64,000 nucleotides of DNA from Candidatus Altimarinota bacterium (GTDB taxonomy: Bacteria > Patescibacteriota > Gracilibacteria > BD1-5 > UBA6164). The notes under the pieces are model-generated. The model saw only the letters and a list, made by a program, of their open reading frames with translations. It did no database searches and was not told where the DNA came from. Of this stretch, positions 58,523 to 64,000 are shown one piece after another (position 1 is the stretch's first letter; each line of letters opens with the position of its first letter). The position numbers and the translations under genes are program-made. Location of the stretch: positions 1 through 64,000 of the forward strand of contig JAQVDN010000001.1 in the NCBI GenBank assembly GCA_028698305.1. The letters run 5' to 3'.

Positions 58523-61500
58523 TTATTTAATTTTAAAATTCTTAATCATTTGTTCTAATAATTTGTTTATAACTTGAAAATCTTTGTCTACATAATTTTC
58601 TCAATTAGTTATTTCTAGTATATAGTATCAAGTATTTGGTGTTTCTGTTGTCCATCATTTCTTTAACTCTAAACTTAGTTTATACATTCATGGTTCTAAA
58701 TCAACTATTTTATAGTTTCATTTATTATCTAGTTCTATGTATTGTTTTTCTTCTTTATTTTTATCTTTGTGTTTTTTATCTTCTTTTTTATATTTTTCTT
58801 TTTCTTTATTTTTTCTGTTATTATTTTCTTTTGTTTCATCTATTGTTTCTCTATCTTCTTGTTTTTCCAATACTAGTTTTGTAGTTTTGTTTAGTATTTC
58901 TTTTTCTAGTTGTTTTACTATTTGACTACAATTTTTATTTCATATCTTTTTACATATTTCTTGTGGTAGATATAGTCATATTTTTCAGCTTATATTTCAT
59001 GGCAATATTTCTGGTTCTATACTATAATCTAGGATTGGTTTAAGATTTTCTGTTGTTTCTTGTATTCAATCATTGTCTAAATCTTTTGAATATATTACTG
59101 CAGTATCATTATCGTTTAATACTTCTATCCAGTTTATATCTAGTTCTTGTTTTCAATTTATTGTTTCTAGATTTCATAGCATAACTGTTCATGTAGAGTT
59201 ATTTTGGAAGTCGTCTACTAGTATATTATATGTTCAAGAGTTAGTTTTTGTATCATCAAAATCTACTCTAATATTTTCTCTTGATATATTAAAAGTATCA
59301 GTTTGTCATGATGATGTAGTTATTCATTCTAGTTTTGTATAATAATCTCATCATGCTATCATTAAGTCATAGTTTTCATCTGTTTTACCATTTATTCCTA
59401 TACTTAGATTTTCTAGTTTTTGTGGTAAGTAGATTTGTTTAAAAGTATTTTCAGTAGTTTCTCAAGCATAGTTTACTATTACTCTAGTTCAAGGTATTTC
59501 TTCATATATTTCTCAGTTTTTATATCATGTTTTGTTTCAGTTTATATCAGTAAGTAATATATCAGAATTTCAGTTTAGAGTATAGAGAGTATCTATATCA
59601 TTGAATCATATTAAAGAAGTATTATCAACAAAAGCTTCATCTATAGATACAATTCATATTTTTTCAAATTTATCCCGATTATATCAAAATACTGAATATG
59701 TATTATTTGTTATATCTATTTCTATATATTGATTATAAGCAAAAAATTTTTTTCATAATTTATTTTCAAAGAATGGGTATGGTGTTATATTGTCCCAAAT
59801 ATATATTTTATTTCATTCTACTTTATATGGTATAACAGCATGTCACACATCAATACATGATTTTCAAAATAAATTACATCCGTTTTTTCATCTAAAATTT
59901 AATATATATTTTCAAGGATTATTTTTTACATTATTTAGTATATCTATTGGAGTATCATTTTCTAATGATAAAGTCATTTTATCATCAAAATTACTTTCTT
60001 TTTGATATAATTGTAATGCTAAAATTGATTTCAAATTATCATCCAATCATATTAATTGATAATTATTATTGGTATCATTTTTTATATTGATTTTATCAAA
60101 AATATATCAATTTCATATATTATTACTAAAAATAGGAAAATTTCTTTCTAATATTTCTGGTTTATGATATTGGGTTAAAGCACTTAGTCAAAGTCAAAAA
60201 CATATACCATCAGAAAAAATAGTAGGTTTATCATTGTTTAATCACAATGATTCAAATGCTGCAAAATACTCTCTTTCATCTCAATTAAATGATTCAATTG
60301 GAAATACCATATCCATTATTTCCCATTTTGTTCAAGAATTTTTCTCTCTTGTATCCTTAAAAAATCCATCTTTTCAACTTATTCATCAAGTTAACTTAGA
60401 TATATCAGGACTAGAATTCACAAAACTAAACCCATAAGGATATGGCTCAAATCATTCAAAAAGTGAAAAATCTATTTCCCAAGCTTGATTTGTACTATAA
60501 TCAACTACTTCACTTGTATTTCAATTATTATCTGTAATTTTTACTTTCCAAGTATAGTTTCATTCTCAAAGATATGGTATAGTTATAGTTCATGTTCATG
60601 AAAATATTTCTATACTATCAGTATACATAGGTATTGTTTGTCAGTGTTTATATACTTCAAAAATCATATTGTATGAATTTGTTGTATCATTTTGTATACT
60701 TGCTTCTAGTATCACTCAACTTCCAGATTGAAACTTACCTATTGTAGTTCATACTTCTATTTCTTCTCTTTTTTCAATATATGGTGATTGTATATATTGT
60801 TTTAAATTTGTTGGTATTGGGATTTCCTCCTCTCCATTTGACTTAATAATCTCCACACTATGTATTATAGGTGTCTTTGTTGTATCATTTTCATCTGGTA
60901 TTAGATGGATCTCATAATACAATCTATCTGTAGTTTCTCAAAACATACTCACTAGATCTATATCTGTTTTACCATCTAATTTCTCTTTTTCTATACAACG
61001 GTAATTGTAATAATAATTATCTGTATTATTTGGTTCTTTATTACTTATACAAAATATATAATCTGTATTTTCTGGTAATTCTGAGTCTACTTTTATCTTT
61101 ATAAATTCTTTACTTTCTCCATTATATATTTCTCTACTCTTGTATACATTTTCTTCTACATAATAATTATTATCTGTTCCATCCTTCTTTATCCTATATA
61201 CTACTGATTTACTTTCTGGTGTATTATAATATCATGGTTTAGTTACTGTTTTAAAATAATATATATATTCTTCATCATTTGCAAGATAATAGCTATCAAT
61301 TTGAGTTATTATAGTTCAAGTTTCTTCTGTTCCATCTTTTCTTATCTTTCTTATCCTATAATCATTTGGATCTTCTTGATTTGGATCATAATTTCTTATA
61401 ATATTTGTATGATAGTATATATATTGTTCATCAACAAACATTATTGCATTATCTTCTTCTTGTCAGATTGTTTCTGGTGATTCTGGCATATATTGTTGTC

Positions 61501-62437
61501 AATATGAATCTGGTTTTAGTCTCTTTATCTTATTACTATCATTTGGATCTGTATAGTAGATATATTCTTCGTTTGATGTGAAATCTGGGTAATATAAACT
61601 AGATATATATGCAATTGGTATATCATAATTTTGTTCCAAGCTTCAATTTAGTTTTGTCATATATAGATATCAATCTCACCGATCTTCATAACCATTCTTA
61701 TAATATATTTTTTCTTCATCTACATAATATATTTCATTTGCTGATATATTTGTTATCTTTTCTGATTGATTCATAAATGAATAAGGACTATCTGCTCTTA
61801 TTTTATATATTCATTGTTCTCCATATCTCTTACTATAATACAAATATCCATCCTTATAATATGGTCTTCATAATACTGATTCTTGTATTAATGTTTCTCA
61901 TTGTGAATCTGCTTCCCAATCATTTTTTGCCCTACATATATAATTATAATAACAACTATAATATACATATTGCTCATCTATATGATGTATACTAAAATTA
62001 TATGGACTTATTCAGCTCAATACAATCATTCATCCATAATATGCTTGACTTCCAGTTTTTGGTATCTTGTACAAGCTTCCATCTTGTCTTGCATTTTGAT
62101 AGTATAGAAATTCTCACTCTATATAATAATTTGAATCATTATTTATTAAATAATTATAATTTCCATAATTATCATTTCCATATAATACCATCTCTGCTTC
62201 TTCTTTTTTCTTACCTTTTTCTAGTCTATATATATTATTATCTTTTATATAGTATACATAGTTTCAATCTATTATTACTTTTCATATTATACTATTTTCT
62301 ACTTCATAGATCTTCTCTCACGATATCTTATCAAATCTATATTCTATTTGTTCTTTGTAGATATTTTCTGCACTAGCATTATTTACTCACAAAAAAACAA
62401 CTATCATTGATAGCATTAATAAAAAAATCTTTTTCAT
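58523..62437 (-). CDS. Large secreted protein: propeller-like repeats, papain-like domain, repeat-derived C-terminus
   Basis: This 1304-residue protein has a signal peptide (residues 1-25). Residues about 30-460 carry repeated YYIxxGxxYRIxxDG patterns (for example EYIYYFKTV and VYRIKKDGT) like the DUF5050 beta-propeller family. After an Ig-like stretch, residues 735-890 show a Cys/His/Asp signature: Cys746 in SDGICFGLGL, His866 in DVGHAVIPYKV, and Asp near 882 in IYIWDNITPYP, typical of papain-fold peptidases. The C-terminus has a Lys/Glu-rich linker and a domain with GMYKLSLELKKGW, ending LLEQMIKNFKIK. TGA Gly codons occur throughout. Target and function are unknown. Confidence 0.8.
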
Positions 62438-62488
62438 AGTTCAAGATTTTAAAAAAATAAAAACTATTTAACACTAGGAGATACTTTT

Positions 62489-62515
62489 ATTATATGTTTT
62501 TTTAAACTCTTGCAA
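62489..62515 (-). promoter_or_regulatory. Promoter of the 1304-residue gene
   Basis: Minus-strand TTGCAA (62515-62510), a 15-base spacer and TATAAT (62494-62489) lie about 52 bases from the start codon. Confidence 0.55.
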
Positions 62516-62523
62516 ATTTATTT

Positions 62524-62552
62524 TGTCGCTTTAAATCAATATTAAAGCGACA
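62524..62552 (-). promoter_or_regulatory. 11-bp inverted repeat upstream of the promoter
   Basis: TGTCGCTTTAA and TTAAAGCGACA form a perfect dyad with a 7-base spacer, 9 bases upstream of the -35. It has no T-tract, so a protein-binding operator fits better than a terminator. Confidence 0.5.
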
Positions 62553-62671
62553 TTAAAATTATATTAAAAAATTTTAAATCTGTTAGAAGCTTAATTAAAG
62601 GAAAAAAAGAAAAATTGTATAAAATAATTGATATAAATTTATAAAATAATAACTTCTAATAAAACATTTTT
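62553..62671. other. Divergent intergenic gap
   Basis: AT-rich, no gene seen. It separates the array's parent gene (minus) from pheS (plus). Confidence 0.4.
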
Positions 62672-62699
62672 TTGATTTATTATCTATTTTTTCTATAAT
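62672..62699 (+). promoter_or_regulatory. pheS promoter TTGATT-16-TATAAT
   Basis: TTGATT (62672-62677) and TATAAT (62694-62699) are separated by 16 bases and lie 29 bases upstream of the ATG. Confidence 0.7.
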
Positions 62700-62728
62700 C
62701 ATAAAAATAATATTTTATAAATAGAAAA

Positions 62729-63794
<1,066 letters not shown>

Positions 63795-63796
<2 letters not shown>

Positions 63797-63991
63797 GTTA
63801 AGACACAAAGAGATTTTGAAAAAATTGATTTGTTGACTTAACTTATACTGAACTATATTAGATCTAAATTATGAAATAATTTAGATTTCTAATAAGAATC
63901 AGTATAACAAAAAGAAGTTTTACTTCTTTTTTTCTTGCTAAAAAAAAAGTATAAATTATATTATAAACATTATAACATTAACTTTATAAAT
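63795..63991 (+). other. Strongly structured region downstream of pheS
   Basis: Stems lie at 63795-63802/63837-63844 and in a long hairpin at 63843-63907 (arms TTATACTGA/TCAGTATAA, inner TATTAGA/TCTAATA and CTAAATTAT/ATAATTTAG). An AAGAAG/CTTCTT terminator with a T-run (63912-63934) follows. It may be a small RNA gene or an extended 3' end. A plus-strand ATG at 63992 could start another gene beyond the window edge. Confidence 0.5.
63912..63934 (+). terminator. Terminator downstream of the pheS region
   Basis: AAGAAG and CTTCTT arms with a TTTTA loop precede a T-run. Confidence 0.8.
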
Positions 63992-64000
63992 ATGTTTTTA

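Overview
The window reads as a Patescibacteria (CPR) genome segment from the Absconditabacteria/Gracilibacteria side of the tree. It is extremely AT-rich, and almost every housekeeping gene is interrupted by in-frame TGA. Each TGA falls where the protein family has glycine (for example the deformylase GGVGLAAPQVG motif, the RuvB Walker A loop and the ribosomal proteins), while TGG still encodes Trp. This is genetic code 25 (UGA = Gly). All genes below were read with that code; under the standard code almost nothing here looks like an intact gene. uL30 (rpmD) is absent from the S10/spc cluster, as known for CPR.

Layout. 0.1-5.5 kb (minus): RNase J, then an operon of four secreted or membrane proteins, at least three of them VirB2/TrbC-like T4SS pilins, ending in a membrane-anchored HEFGH zinc peptidase. 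5.6-10.3 kb (plus): a GT4 glycosyltransferase, an O-antigen-ligase-like membrane protein and two related secreted helical proteins. 10.4-23 kb (minus): one giant gene of about 4201 codons for a secreted surface protein with FG-GAP-like and calcium-binding motifs. 23-28.2 kb (minus): serS, smpB, an M23 peptidase, thiI with a rhodanese domain, and an O-methyltransferase. 28.3-32.8 kb (plus): two more VirB2-like pilins, then a 1226-residue leuS carrying a complete RBBP9-like serine hydrolase inside the CP1 editing region.

32.8-41.4 kb (minus): RNase HI with a zinc ribbon, an 849-residue exported protein, a protein with eight Cys-pair repeats, Fe-type superoxide dismutase, a FemAB transferase, a P-loop kinase fused to a CYTH-like domain, and ruvB. 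A nested palindromic element of about 118 bp lies between the FemAB gene and the kinase. 41.5 kb (plus): def, behind a promoter with a Fur-box-like dyad. 42-52.2 kb (minus): the S10/spc ribosomal cluster from rplC to rplO plus secY, driven by a consensus promoter with helically phased direct repeats and a leader hairpin.

52.5-55.4 kb: a COG2509-type FAD protein (plus), then mscL and a membrane protein (minus). 55.4-62.4 kb (minus): a 1304-residue secreted protein with a propeller-like N-terminal half and a papain-like Cys/His/Asp signature, followed by a tandem array in which its 3' end and a downstream small membrane-protein gene are duplicated as decayed cassettes. 62.7-64 kb (plus): pheS, followed by a strongly structured intergenic stretch.

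Together the genes suggest a small-genome episymbiont that keeps its translation core and spends coding space on secreted, pilus-like and cell-wall-modifying proteins. Coordinates come from hand reading; start codons are the first plausible ATG unless stated (rplB uses GTG).
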